From Mesaphorura yosii (taxonomy: Eukaryota > Arthropoda > Collembola > Poduromorpha > Tullbergiidae): DNA of 39,088 bases. Below, piece by piece: positions 12,901-24,900 of this stretch. The notes under the pieces were generated by a model, which saw nothing but the letters and a program-made list of their open reading frames with translations, ran no database searches and was not told the origin of the DNA. A program made the translations under genes and the position numbers. Numbering within the stretch: the first letter of the stretch is position 1; the number at the start of each line of letters is the position of its first letter. The DNA lies in the NCBI GenBank assembly GCA_009869945.1, contig WIXG01000558.1, positions 1 to 39,088 of the forward strand, read 5' to 3'.

Positions 12901-15900
12901 CTCAGTGCGCAGTGTATTGTCGCAATTTTAATATAATTACATGGCATAAAACCGAGTTTAAGTATTTCTCATCACAATTCGCATTTCGCACATAATCCCA
13001 CGTTTCGCGCTTCGAAAAATTCCTTCGTCTTTGTTCTCGACTACGAGCCATGGCATGGCAGCAATCTGGTTCGGCGTCCTGCTGCCATGCCACTACCATT
13101 TTATTGCGAAATCCAAGATCGCAAAAATCAGCCGACAATCGGCTGTTTCGAATCACGGAATGTAAGGATCATTTGTTGATCAGCGGGTCGCCATGATTTA
13201 CAATTTCCAGTTGACTAATCATCTGAATTCCCAGACTCAGACTCTACTTACGAATTTACCTGCGAGTTGGGAATTCGATTACAAGCGAGTGCGAGCGAGG
13301 CAGGTGCAAATTTCAGAGGAGAGAGTTCGCGAACGCGAAATAAGCTTGCTAGCGACGAGACAGAGCAGAGAGGCATAGAACCAAGTCGTCGCATTTTGAA
13401 GGACGTAAACGAACTCATGAAATTCTTCATTTTCAATTTGTAAATTTGCACTGCCCATCAACATTGCAATTCGCGAATGCTAATTGCATTGCGTGGTTAA
13501 TTTCATGCTTGGTTGCTAAAATCCATAAATCAGTTTCTGTGTTTCTGGTCTGCTCTCACGACCCGGCCCACAGCTTGACTCTCGAATCTGCATAAACGCA
13601 GAAGATCTTCGCATTTACGATCTGGTGATGGGGAACGATAATTAATATCTAAACGAAGATTTACTCAACCGAGAAATTACTTACAGATTATTAATTTTTG
13701 GTGCCCGATTATGCTTGTTTTTCATTTCTGGTGAGGTGTTCATAATTTTAAGAATTTGGCCTGCTCATCCAACTTTAAGGGGTCGGGCTTGGCTCGTAAC
13801 TCTTTTTCGGTGCTTTATTGCCGGATGATAATAAATCCGCATTCAACATGACAAAAGATCACATCACGGAACATGATGGAGTCACTGTCATGATGCGGTG
13901 AGGCCCAATGTTCTGTGGCGTGTACTCACACGCATTTAGTGGTGGTATCCGAATAGGGCATTTAGGAGTGCAGTACGTCACATGCAACCAAAAACCAACT
14001 ACCGAAACCGAGACGAGACCGCTTCGCCACACCGAAGCGGGAGTTTGTACGCTGTGCCTGTCTACGAGAGCACAGGATAACAGTCACCATTCACATCTCC
14101 ATCATGTTCATAATAACGAGAGCCTCGTTACGCGAGGAAAGATACGTACTTGGTATGGCACAGAACGCTGTGGGCAAGTAGGCATAGGGAATTGAAAAGA
14201 CTGCTTGGTCGAGTTGGAGTCCATTCCGACAGCCCAAAAGAAAGGCAAACGGAGCCTGTAGCCTGCTTGACTGTTTTCATAGCAGTTTAGTAGGACCTGT
14301 ATGCTGTACTCTGCAGTTGTGGTAGTAGTTTGGTTGGTTCAGGTTGGAAATGGTTTCTCGCTCACACTCAATCGCTGGGAGTCTCAGGCAAGTCATCAAG
14401 AACATAAACAACCAGCACCGAGCTCGTTCACGACTCAGTCGAGAGTTTCTGCCCATGCTGGGAAGACGCGCTCAGATTTTCTCCAGTTGTGTGTACATTT
14501 GTACGAGTATTTGTGTGTGCCATCTAATTTCCTGACCACTGATCAGCAGTGTGAAGTTTACAGTTCTAAAGAATTGCAATAACGAGTGAACAAAGTGAAA
14601 GACACGTAGACACGACGAATTTCTCTTGAAATTTCTCATCGTGGAGGGCCGGAACCACAAAAACATTGTGGAGGATCAAACCGCTTTGAGTCGAGTGAGT
14701 ACAGTCGCGTAGTTAATTTCTCTTTGGTTGATCCTAACCTCATGAATAATCTGTAATCTCTCACCTTTCACTCTCATTTTGGGATTTGAATTGAAACTTC
14801 ATTCATTAATTTCACTCTGTGCGTCATGTGTAACGTAACGAAAACGGATTTCCTGGATTATCTCTTTTTGCTTATGCTTGCCACTCTCTTCTTGCCTTTC
14901 TTTCTCAGTCACCCATCAAATGCGCATCAATGAGTCATCAGTCGATAGCTGAAACCTGAGCCGGGTGCAATCAGACTCGGCTCGGACCAAAAATTAGGCT
15001 AAATTCATTAATTTCTGTTTCTGGTTTTTATACGCCTAATCACTAATCGCATTAACAGAGTCGTCTTCATTTTAATGACTATCCCAAGGCAAATCAGTGC
15101 AAAAAGCACAAATGACGACGAGTTTCTTTGATGCGACCACTTTTATAGTTTTGTTGTGCTCTCGACTTGTTATTGTTTCTTGTTTTCGAGAATCGGCAGT
15201 TTCGGCAGTCAAAACTCATAGCGGGATCGGCGTTTATCAAATTCTTGAGTACAAATGAGTAAACTGGACTGACTTTCTAATTTACACGCCAAAAACGGGC
15301 GAAACGAGGTCAAAACTGCAAACTCTCGACTGGCTCGGCTCCTTTGTAGGGAGTCATTGCAAAAACTGGCGATCAGTGACAATAACAATAACGAAAACAA
15401 ATAGAGCCATAAAACGGAACGGGACATTTAGCATTTAACATTTTTGTTGTTTTGTTGACTGTTCACAATCGAAGGCGAAATAGTTCAATTTTACTGCAAA
15501 AGCGATGCCAAAAGAAAAAGATGAGTAGTATATCATTAAATACACTTGAGCGAGTGCATGAACGTCAAATTAGTGCTCACGACGACAACTTAACTTATGC
15601 TCTTTCGCCAAACACATAAACGGGAAGGGAAACGGCGGGTAGAAGGTTTTGAGCCATGCCAAATTTGATCTCCGTCTGACTTTGCCTTTGCTCTGTGCTT
15701 GTTTGTGGCATAATTGTGCAAAAAATACGTACTTAACCAAAACGATCATTAAAACGAGAGCTCGTTGTCGTAAAAATGCATCATAGAATGCTACAATACA
15801 ATGGGATGGAAATGATAATGGTGCAGATTTGTAGGCTGGACGCACACATCTTCATCGTTCATCTTCTCTCTCGCTGTCCTCGTCCTGGAATCAGTCGTGA

Positions 15901-18900
15901 GTCCCCGTACCCGTGCCCGGGCCATGAAATCTGAAGAGCCCGAGAGTAAAACTCATGTACAAATTTTACTACTTATTATATTACAATTGCAAAGTGAAAT
16001 CCGTCCGTCCGCTCGTTCGCGTTCTCGATTTTATGTGCTAATAAAATCTTTTTTACTCGAGAGTCTTAACTGCCTGCCATCGCCATTGCCAGGCCCATTG
16101 CGAGCGAGCGCTCAGAAGTATAACGAGCGCATTTACGAGTGCGAGTCGCGATGAGCTGCCGTTGCCGTTGCTGTCGTCGTCGTCGAGCCGAGCACCGAGT
16201 TTTACTCTGCTCGTAAAAATAAAAGCTGTGTGTACTCAGCACTGCGCGGCGTACGTAAATAAATATATGCGGCCGTAAAACTAAAAATTAATTTTTATTG
16301 CATTATTCATTACCATTACGATGGGGTAGACGCGGTATTTACAAATGGCATCAACGATTACATTTTACGTTTTTACCGTGCCTTGTCTGCCTGCTCGTAA
16401 TTGCGACAAAACAAATGAATGACAATGACAGGGGCCAGCCAGCCAGTCCAACGTCATCGTTTGTAATTTGCAACCGTCCTCTTTGCTGTCGCTACTAACT
16501 GAAAAGCCATATAATTATTTATGTCCCATTCATAAATTCACAAACAACCCCGTGTTTTATGGGCCCGTGAAGAAATTGCACGTTTTCGAGTAATAAACTA
16601 TTTACGACCATCAACCATCATCACAGCAGACTCGTCTTCATTTTCTCAGTTACAATCTTGGTCGCTGTGGCGATCTTCTGCAAAGACGCGTTTGCCTTGC
16701 GTTGGCAGAAAAGATGATGGCACTAAATGGCACTTAAACGGAAACTAATTGAGTATCAGCAGCAGCAGCCAGCCAGGGCGAGTCGTGTGTGTTCCTTCTT
16801 CATTGCACACTCGAAAAGTGCGATAAATATTAACAAGTTGTGAAAAGCGCAGACAAGAGATAAAATTAATTATTATTATTATTAGCCGAGAAGATTTGTG
16901 TTTAGATGCGAGACGCGAGACGAGAGACTTGGCATCTTTTGGCACGCCACGCCGTGCCACGCGGCACGGCGCGGTGCTGGTTCTTTGCGTCTTGAGTAAA
17001 CACGGAACATGCGCTCACGCGGTGCGGGCTGGGCTGTGCTCTTCCAAGAATTCGTCCGTCCAACCCGAGCATCATTAATGCACGGATTCCGTCCGAATTC
17101 CTACTCCGTGTTTCTCTGCGTTGAGGTACGAGTGGAATGAATACGAAATTGGCCCTCATTTCAAATGTTCTGCGTGTGTGGTAAATGCTAAATAGTCGGG
17201 AACGGGAACCTGGGCTTTGGGCTTGTGTTTGGTGTTGGGCCTGTGCTACTACAAATATTTATACTCAAATACCTCAAAAGAAGAAGAAATCTCGAGACTC
17301 GAGATGGCATCATTGAGATGCTGTTGCTGTTGCCGTGTGTGGTGTGGTGTGGCTGTAAGCTGTGTTTAATAATCATGAAATGTTTTTATTGGTAGCAGAT
17401 GTCTTTTTCTTAAGTGTGTATTTTTGGAATCTCAGAGAAAGAAAGATCCTCCGAATTCTCTCATGTGATTCTTTCTGCCTGTGCTCGCACTCACGCTACC
17501 ACGGCACATAATCTCCTCATCTTCATTTCGCTATTTGCTTCTCTTTCTTTTCTACTTCTCTTCACCCTGCCTGCGTTCTTGCCTGCCTGCGCCGCAATGC
17601 ACTGCCGTGCCAAGGCGATGAGTATGTGTTTGACGTGATTTATTGGAATGGGTTTAGATGAGACACTCTTTTTCTCACAACACAACAAGCGCAGTGCTTC
17701 ACCAACGCAACGCCAACATCTTACGTTGAAGAATTATTACACAGGCTTCACAGGCAGGCTGACTACTGAATTCCCAAACGAATGCGAATGAACGAGAGGA
17801 TAAAAGAGTCTCTTTCTTTACATTACATTGTGTGTGGTTGTCATAATAGATTGACTGCCCGCACTCCTGCACTCTGAGCGCTGCGCTGTCTTACCGTGAT
17901 GATAATGATGATGAGACCCCGTGAAGAGAAGATACAAATTACTCCGAGTCGATACAGTTTGCTCAGACACGCGGTCGCGTTGCGATTCTGTGTCTGAAAA
18001 TCCCGCTCTCGCTTCTCGAGGAGAAAATTGCACATTCATGGCTGCGAATGTAAATTCGAATTCGGTTCCAGCCTGTCTGAGCTTTGCTTGCTCGACTTCG
18101 TCTTCGGTCTTCCTGCTCCGAGGTCAAATTAATTTCGCTCAAAGTATGTAGTAGGTGATAAGCGGCTTCACGCGGTCGGTGTGAACTGCGGCGCCGCCGC
18201 AATTTGAAGGTGTGAATTTCCGAGCTCATAAAAGCCAACAAGGCAGAGGAAAAATAATTTATAATCTTGTTACATTGATACACTGCGTCGAGAATGAGAT
18301 CCAGAAGCAGCCAGTAGCCAGCCTTGTTATGCGTGTTATTAAGCCGACTCACGTTTTTCTCTTCATTCGAGTCGTAGATCTCAAAGATAATTTCGCTATT
18401 CGCCCTCTCCGTTCCCGTCGTCTCCATTATGCTTCACAATGCGAGTATTGTGTTACCGATTCAATCCACCGCTGCTGCTGCTGAAAAGGGTTTAGACACA
18501 TTAAAAGCGCATTTGTCGCCTGGCAAAAGCCAACACGGCTTTTATTCCGTTTGTTCGTGAAAGGTGCTGTAATTAATCATCTCGCGTCTTGTTTTCTTTC
18601 ACTCGCATTGCTCGCATGAAAGGCTTGACTCGACTTTTTCAGATTACATTATTTGTAAGCCGGCTTGGCTCTTGATAAGCCAGTCACTTGTCAAGAGCCG
18701 GCGTAGCCAGTCAGCCTTTTTGCCTTGTACACGAATTAATTGGAGATTTGTTGAGTACACATTTTTCACGTGTGTAAGTGTGGATGGAAATCCCTGAGCG
18801 CAATGCAGAGAGTAAATATTTCGGGTCGTCGGAAGAATTTGGGGACTTTGCGACTATGCCGCTGACACGACACTACGACAGATGTCAATGGTGGAGAAAT

Positions 18901-21900
18901 GCGAGAAGTTGCCCACTACCGATAAACAGCGCAGCAGTTGTGATTGGATTGGAATTATAATCCAAAATCGTGCCCGTGCTCATCCCGCTACTGATGGAAA
19001 AGGGGAAGAAATCCCAAAAGTGATGCACCGATTTTCGATGCGTGCGTGCACGGGAAATTTGCTCAAGGGCGTCGCGTCAAGTCAAGTCAACCGAGTTACA
19101 CTTACGCCGAGAAAGCTTTAGCTTAGTTTATGTAGTCGTAGATTCGATTGACATTGTCAGGCGCTAAGCACGGCGCGCAGCGCAGCGGGGCGAAGGCACG
19201 GGGCTTGTGCGATCCCAAATGGCAATGTCAATGGCTCGACTTGGGCTGGGCGGGTGCGTGATAATAATTTATTCTTTTGGCCTGCGAGCCACACCACGGC
19301 CACAAAGTCGATCACAACGCGGCGAGCATCTGGGAATGAAATTCATGTTGCATGCGTGCACTCGCGCAGGGTGCACGATCAGAAGGCCATAGACTTTCAT
19401 GTGTGTTTTCCGTCGGTCCGAATTTGTCAATTCCCCTTCGTCTCTGCTTCTCTGGACGGAAGAGATTTGACAGTTTAAATTTAGCACCAGATGACAACCA
19501 TGAAAATTACGTACGAGCACAAATTCTGAGCGGCTCAACAGAGCTGTGCTGCTAAATAGGCTCTCGTTCTCAAGACTCTTTCAATTGCTCTCATCCTCGT
19601 CCTGGGTCTCGTCAGCGCTTAACCTTGAAACCGGAGACGCGTCTCGAGTGCTCGAACTGTGCTGCTCAAGCACCACCGGTCGACCCGACATTTCTGACAC
19701 TTGCGTTTGCGTTGCGGGGATTTCGTTCATTAATTCGATGAGAACGACGGTCGACGTTGCTAGAAAGCCGGGAAGTAATTCCCGTCCAGCCAGCAGCTCT
19801 GACCTGCGTTGCTTGCGTGTTTTTGGCTCCTGCTGTTTTGTTGTTACTCCGGGCCTGGGTCTTGATGGGCGATGGCGATGAGAACGTGCATGGTGCGGGA
19901 ATTGAATGGAGCAATAACAATAATGTATAGTGCGTAATGTCTGTAATGTGTATGGAAAGGTTGAGTTACAAAACCCGGTCTGACCTGACTCTATTGAAAT
20001 TGGATGAGAAAAGTAACTACTGACAATAATAGCAGCAGCAGCAACCAGGCCGGAGGAAGGAAAAGAAGAAGGGGAATTTAGCCTGACACGAACATTACGC
20101 GCATTGAAAATTACAGGCATTAAACGCGGTTCGTGGATGATGCTCGATGACGAGCCCTCGTTTGGATACTCATTTTTGGCTGACCACAATGACAAGCCAA
20201 TGCCCGACGACGGCCAACTCGACAGAACAACGCCTTCCAGAATATTGCGAGACGAGGATTTGAATTTTGCATAAATTGTAGATTTTGCAATGCACGAGCG
20301 AGGCTGGCTTCAGATTTCACGAGTACCTCATAAAAATTGCCAAAAGGCACGGAACATGATTTGGGCCTGCAGTGTGGGCCCTCGTCTTACCGTCTTGCCA
20401 TTGTTGCGGTTATGAAATGGAAATGTGAGCTGAGCCCCATTTAATAAGGGACTTCTGTCTGTGCCTGCCTGTACATTGTTGAGAATGGGCGCCAGGCCAA
20501 AAATTCTGGCTTTATTTACTCGTACTCGGTCTTCGGACCGTACTGTGTTATTATTGTTATTGTTGCCTCCTCCATTCCATTCAATGACACTAATGTGCTG
20601 TAATGTGCAACGTGCACTGCTAAAAAGAACAAATAGGCAATAAATCATACCATAATTTGAACATATGCTTTGTCAACCGAAACACGACCACGGACGCGGA
20701 CGACGGACGGTCGGCCATTCATTCAAATGGCTGTGGCAAGGCTCTGAACGAAAACGAGTCCCAGACCGAGTCGAGACCCAATTCACATTGCGTTGCGTTG
20801 CACTGCCGTGATGTGTCGTAAGAATTTTTATCAAGTTCAGGGCCCTAAGTCTGTGATTGTGAAATGTGAAGGGCTTGCTTGCTCGCCTGAATGAGTGATG
20901 ATCGGTTGTGAGTTATCCTTTTGTCCGCATCCACATTACGCGAACGCGTACGCAGGGATGAGTTCTGTTCACAATGCTCAATGCACAGCAGATCAGCAGC
21001 CCTTTAAGTTTGATCTCTGCCTTATAATCAATTGTTCCACCCCACCGAGTGTCATGCTTTTTTAACCGAACATTGCATTGCATTGCATTACGCCAGTGAC
21101 TCATTACTTTAATCCTGCTAAGCGAAACACGAATACATGCACACGATTCATGCTCCACGCTAAATGGACAAAGTGAAATAAATCGGCTGACGGAGGACGT
21201 GCATTTTCACGGTCTCGTCAACTAATCCTCAACGGCAGAGTGTCGATTGCAGAAAAGACAGGCGCCGAGTCCCGTGAAAGGCGAAATGCGAAATGAAGTG
21301 AATGCCAACGCGACACGACGTGACATTGATATTCATTCGCCTCGCTCTCGCTTTCGCGTCGAAGTCTCTTGTCGTTGTAATGTTTGAATGAATTTATGAT
21401 TCGAGTACGGTGGACCAGGCCAGGGCTAGGCTCAGTCTGTTCATTTTTTATGCGTTTATGGCTCCATAGGTCATGTCGTTTTATGTAATGCATACTTTAT
21501 ATGCCATGCGCCCCGCGCCAACGTCGGCTTGTACTCATTTCAGTCCATGAATTTTTGATACACAACGAGCAAAGGCAATGGCAAGGCTAGCAACGACTGG
21601 CAAACATGCATGAAGGCATGAACATGAGGACAAGACATGCATGATGGAAATAAATACGCCATTATTGCGAGCCACAGCCAATAGATATTCATTCGGGCCA
21701 TTATCGACACATTGTATTGTAGTGCATTGCAGTGCATTGAGCACGGCACTAAAATTGAATGAATTATACACATTCAACTGCGTTGCTGCTCCCTTAATGG
21801 CACTTTGGGTCCGCGAGCGCAGTGGCGTTAATCCGGCCGGCCGTCGTTATCGATCTATTTTAGGACCGAGAGCAGCGATAGGCCCCGAAATTGGCCCGTG

Positions 21901-24900
21901 TTTGTGATTGATCAGCTCAATTGGGCATATTTTGGCATTAATTAGCACGCACACGCAGATTGTTGACAGAACAATTAATTTGGCAACTGGGCCTGAATTT
22001 TCTAGGCCAATTTTCATCACAAAACCTCAATTAAATCATTCTCCACTCGATTAATTGATGGGCTGCGTTAGGGTCAGCGTGTAAATAACTATGATTGTGA
22101 TTGTCAAATAATTATTTAGTGATGTGCCTCGTTGTTACGCCTTTCACGCGTCGAATATGTATCGTGTTGACTGGTCATTTGAATAAACAATTGGTCGTTC
22201 GTTCGCTTTGTCACAGTTCATAGTTCACAGCTCCCTAAATCCCACTCAATTTAACATATAGCATTTAGCATTTAACCGGTGCTGGCTGCGATGGAATGGA
22301 AATGCAGTACAAATATTTAATCGGGTATTATAGTACACATTCACATTCTAAGGCATTTGGCTTCAGCTTCAGCTCCATTTCACGGGCATGCATGTTTAAT
22401 GCTCACTGGCAAGCGTTGAGTGCGACCTTTTGCTCTGGCGCCGCGGCTCTTGTTGACTTTTGATGGCTCTGGCTTTATTATTTCAGTCGCTAGTGGTCGA
22501 CCGACCGACTCCTTAATTCAATATTCATGTTGACAAACAGCAGGCCATGCCATGCTTGCGTAGCTTTGCTTGGTAGCTTTGTCGTGGTCGTGGTCGCGGC
22601 ACGCGTTTGCGGAGCGCGGCGGCATACAGTAATCAGTGGTAATTAGATAAAGTGACACTTTTCGTAATTACACGGACAGTTGAGCACCGAGTCTTAATTT
22701 GCGGACGAATTTGAGCTGAAGTGGGGATGAGTCGCTTTGTGTTGGTACTATTTAAAGGGGTTCCAAGGCGCATGCATGCTGAATACTGAATTACCGAATG
22801 CCAAATGTCAAACAAGGCAGCCAAAAACAATATCATGAATTTTAAATGGGGATGAATTCATTTCTCATCTTCTGCAGTGCAGCGAAATTTGTGAGATTCC
22901 CCTCTGCAGTTCTCCTTCTCGTTCTCGCGTTACGGATTAGTCGGCCAAACTCATTCAGATTGACTCACCAGCCCAGAATCAGAAACTGAATCCGAATTTA
23001 AGTCATAAATCAGAATTAAATTCGACTGAACGTCTCGTCCTGGCAGTAATACACTGAACATATGTTCAGTGCGTTCAGTTTTGAGTTTCTCTTCTTTTGC
23101 CTCCTTAAAATCAACGAGGCACGCTGCACAGAGTAAAAGCAAACTAAACTAGTCTTAAGTGGTGTGAATTTGTCATCTTCAGTTGGCATTGATGATGATG
23201 TAGCGACGAAACGCGCGGCGCGGCGGTGAAAGTATTTGTTCAGCTTTTCCTGCAGTGCAGTGCACGAAAGATAAATGACGAAGAGAGTGAAATGTTCACG
23301 TTCACGACGACGACGACGATGAGGGAAAGCTTTGTTGGTGGTTTACAAGAAGCCTTTTGTTGTCGCGAGGTACAAGCAAAAGTAACCGAGAAGCTCTTCA
23401 TTTCTGCTGTGCTCAAGAAACTTGGACAGGGACGCCGCTCGACTTGACTGCGACGAGCACGAGCACATGTGTAATATTTAATGCTGGTGCTCAGCCTGAA
23501 TTGAAAAAAGGGGAAAGAGCCACAAAAAGCACCGTAAAAGTAAAAAAAGCGCCACAGCTCAGTTCCTTTTGTACGCATTTTGTATTCTACTCGCATTTCT
23601 TTTCTCGTGCTCGCACTCTGAGTCTTGTTCTTCATTTCTCGACTTGACTTTCGAGTCTCGGCTTGAGACTCGACTCGAGTTCTTAACAGTCAGTTTCAAA
23701 TCCTTCCTCGTGTAAGGGAACCCGGTCCAGGCAGGTCTGCCAGTCTTCTTTGGCTTGCTTGGCGCTTGAATCCCGCTAATCAATACTGGGCTCAAAGGAG
23801 ACACGCCACACGCCAAGCAAGTCAAGCTACACGCCACGCACGGTACGGCATAAAAAGTCAATAATGCCTGCCTGCCCGCTGCCGTCGCCGCTATTCAAGA
23901 TTTCTCGAGTCGAGTCGAGAATCTTTTGCATATAATAACAGCGAGAGCAGAAGGAGAAAGAAAGAAGTTTGGCATGCAAGATTAGTCGAATCGCGAAGGC
24001 GAAAGTCGAGTCAAGACTAAGAATAACGGCTGAGATTTGTTCCCGAGTCTTTTGGTTCCTGCTTGCTCTCACTCGAGACACTTCAAACACAAACCTCTTT
24101 GCGGAATACGAAATGGGACCATGTTCGTCTTCTGTCATGAAAAAGAGCTTAAAATGGGCATTTTTCTTGCATTTTGCATTTGCATGCGTTTACCGCTCCC
24201 GCACCGCGTCGCGCCGCTGATCTTGTCACAGTGCGCTTCTTTGCGCTCGAGCGCTCTTCAGAACGCGAGACTAGTTCCAAGAGTCTTGTCGTCATCGTTT
24301 TCGTTGTCAAATTTTTCTTCACACTCACTTCACTCTGTCTTTTTCTCCATTCTTTCTTTTCTAGTACCACTTTACACTTGCTCAAGTTTTCTCTCCTCTT
24401 GTGCAAAAATGCGAACCGAACCGACTTTTTCAAGTATTTGCTCAAACTTTCACCGCGTTTGCCACAGCAAGCCGGAATTTTGCCAACAATCCACGGTTTC
24501 ATGAGCGAATCATTTTTTTCTTACGCCCAACTTTAATGTACGCATTTCTTTGTTGTTTCACAGATATCTGATGGTTGTACGGATCTTTTTGCATCACTGC
24601 GAAAAGGTAAGACGAAATTAGTATTAGCGCAATGTAGTGCACTCTGTAATGAGAAATGAGGCTTCTTAGCGGCGAGGCGGTGGATATTTTAAAAGTTAAT
24701 GAAATAAGCGGCTCCCGTCAACTTTGATGTGATGAGAATGGAAAATGAAGACTAAATGATTATAATGCAAGGAAAGATCATTAGATAGGAACTTTATCTA
24801 AATTTCCACTCACTTTTAGAGAAAATCGATCTCATCACATCTTCTTTGCACGGTGTGGCGTCCCATTCCGATTCCGAGTCCGTGTTCTTGTTCTTCTCAC

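Larger units (their letters stand above)
5318..24563 (+). other. AUTS2-like giant intron 3 (19.2 kb)
   Basis: The intron runs from donor GTAAGA (5318) to acceptor TTGTTTCACAG (24561-24563). I found no tRNA, known miRNA seed, transposase, reverse transcriptase or recognisable protein domain in it on either strand. The longest open frames (10588-11241 plus, 19581-20195 minus) are compositionally biased, lack a recognisable domain, and the first opens at TTG. The intron is rich in short cryptic repeats: CAGG/CCTG runs, GTTGC/ATTGC pentamer runs, CTCGAG-containing palindromes and one perfect-period 30-bp tandem duplication. An alternative promoter, enhancers or unseen small exons could be present. 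Confidence 0.75.

Noticed and set aside
16951..16970. GC-rich hairpin considered as a bacterial-type terminator
   Set aside because: The window is eukaryotic, there is no following T tract and no adjacent gene end.
19581..20195. 204-aa open frame on minus inside the giant intron
   Set aside because: Ser/Pro/Arg-biased with no domain or family resemblance, and another long open frame overlaps it on the opposite strand, as expected from stop-poor simple sequence.
24037..24504. Overlapping 117-155-aa open frames on both strands
   Set aside because: Composed of Ser/Leu/Phe-rich pyrimidine-tract translation just upstream of the exon 4 acceptor. This is intronic composition, not protein.
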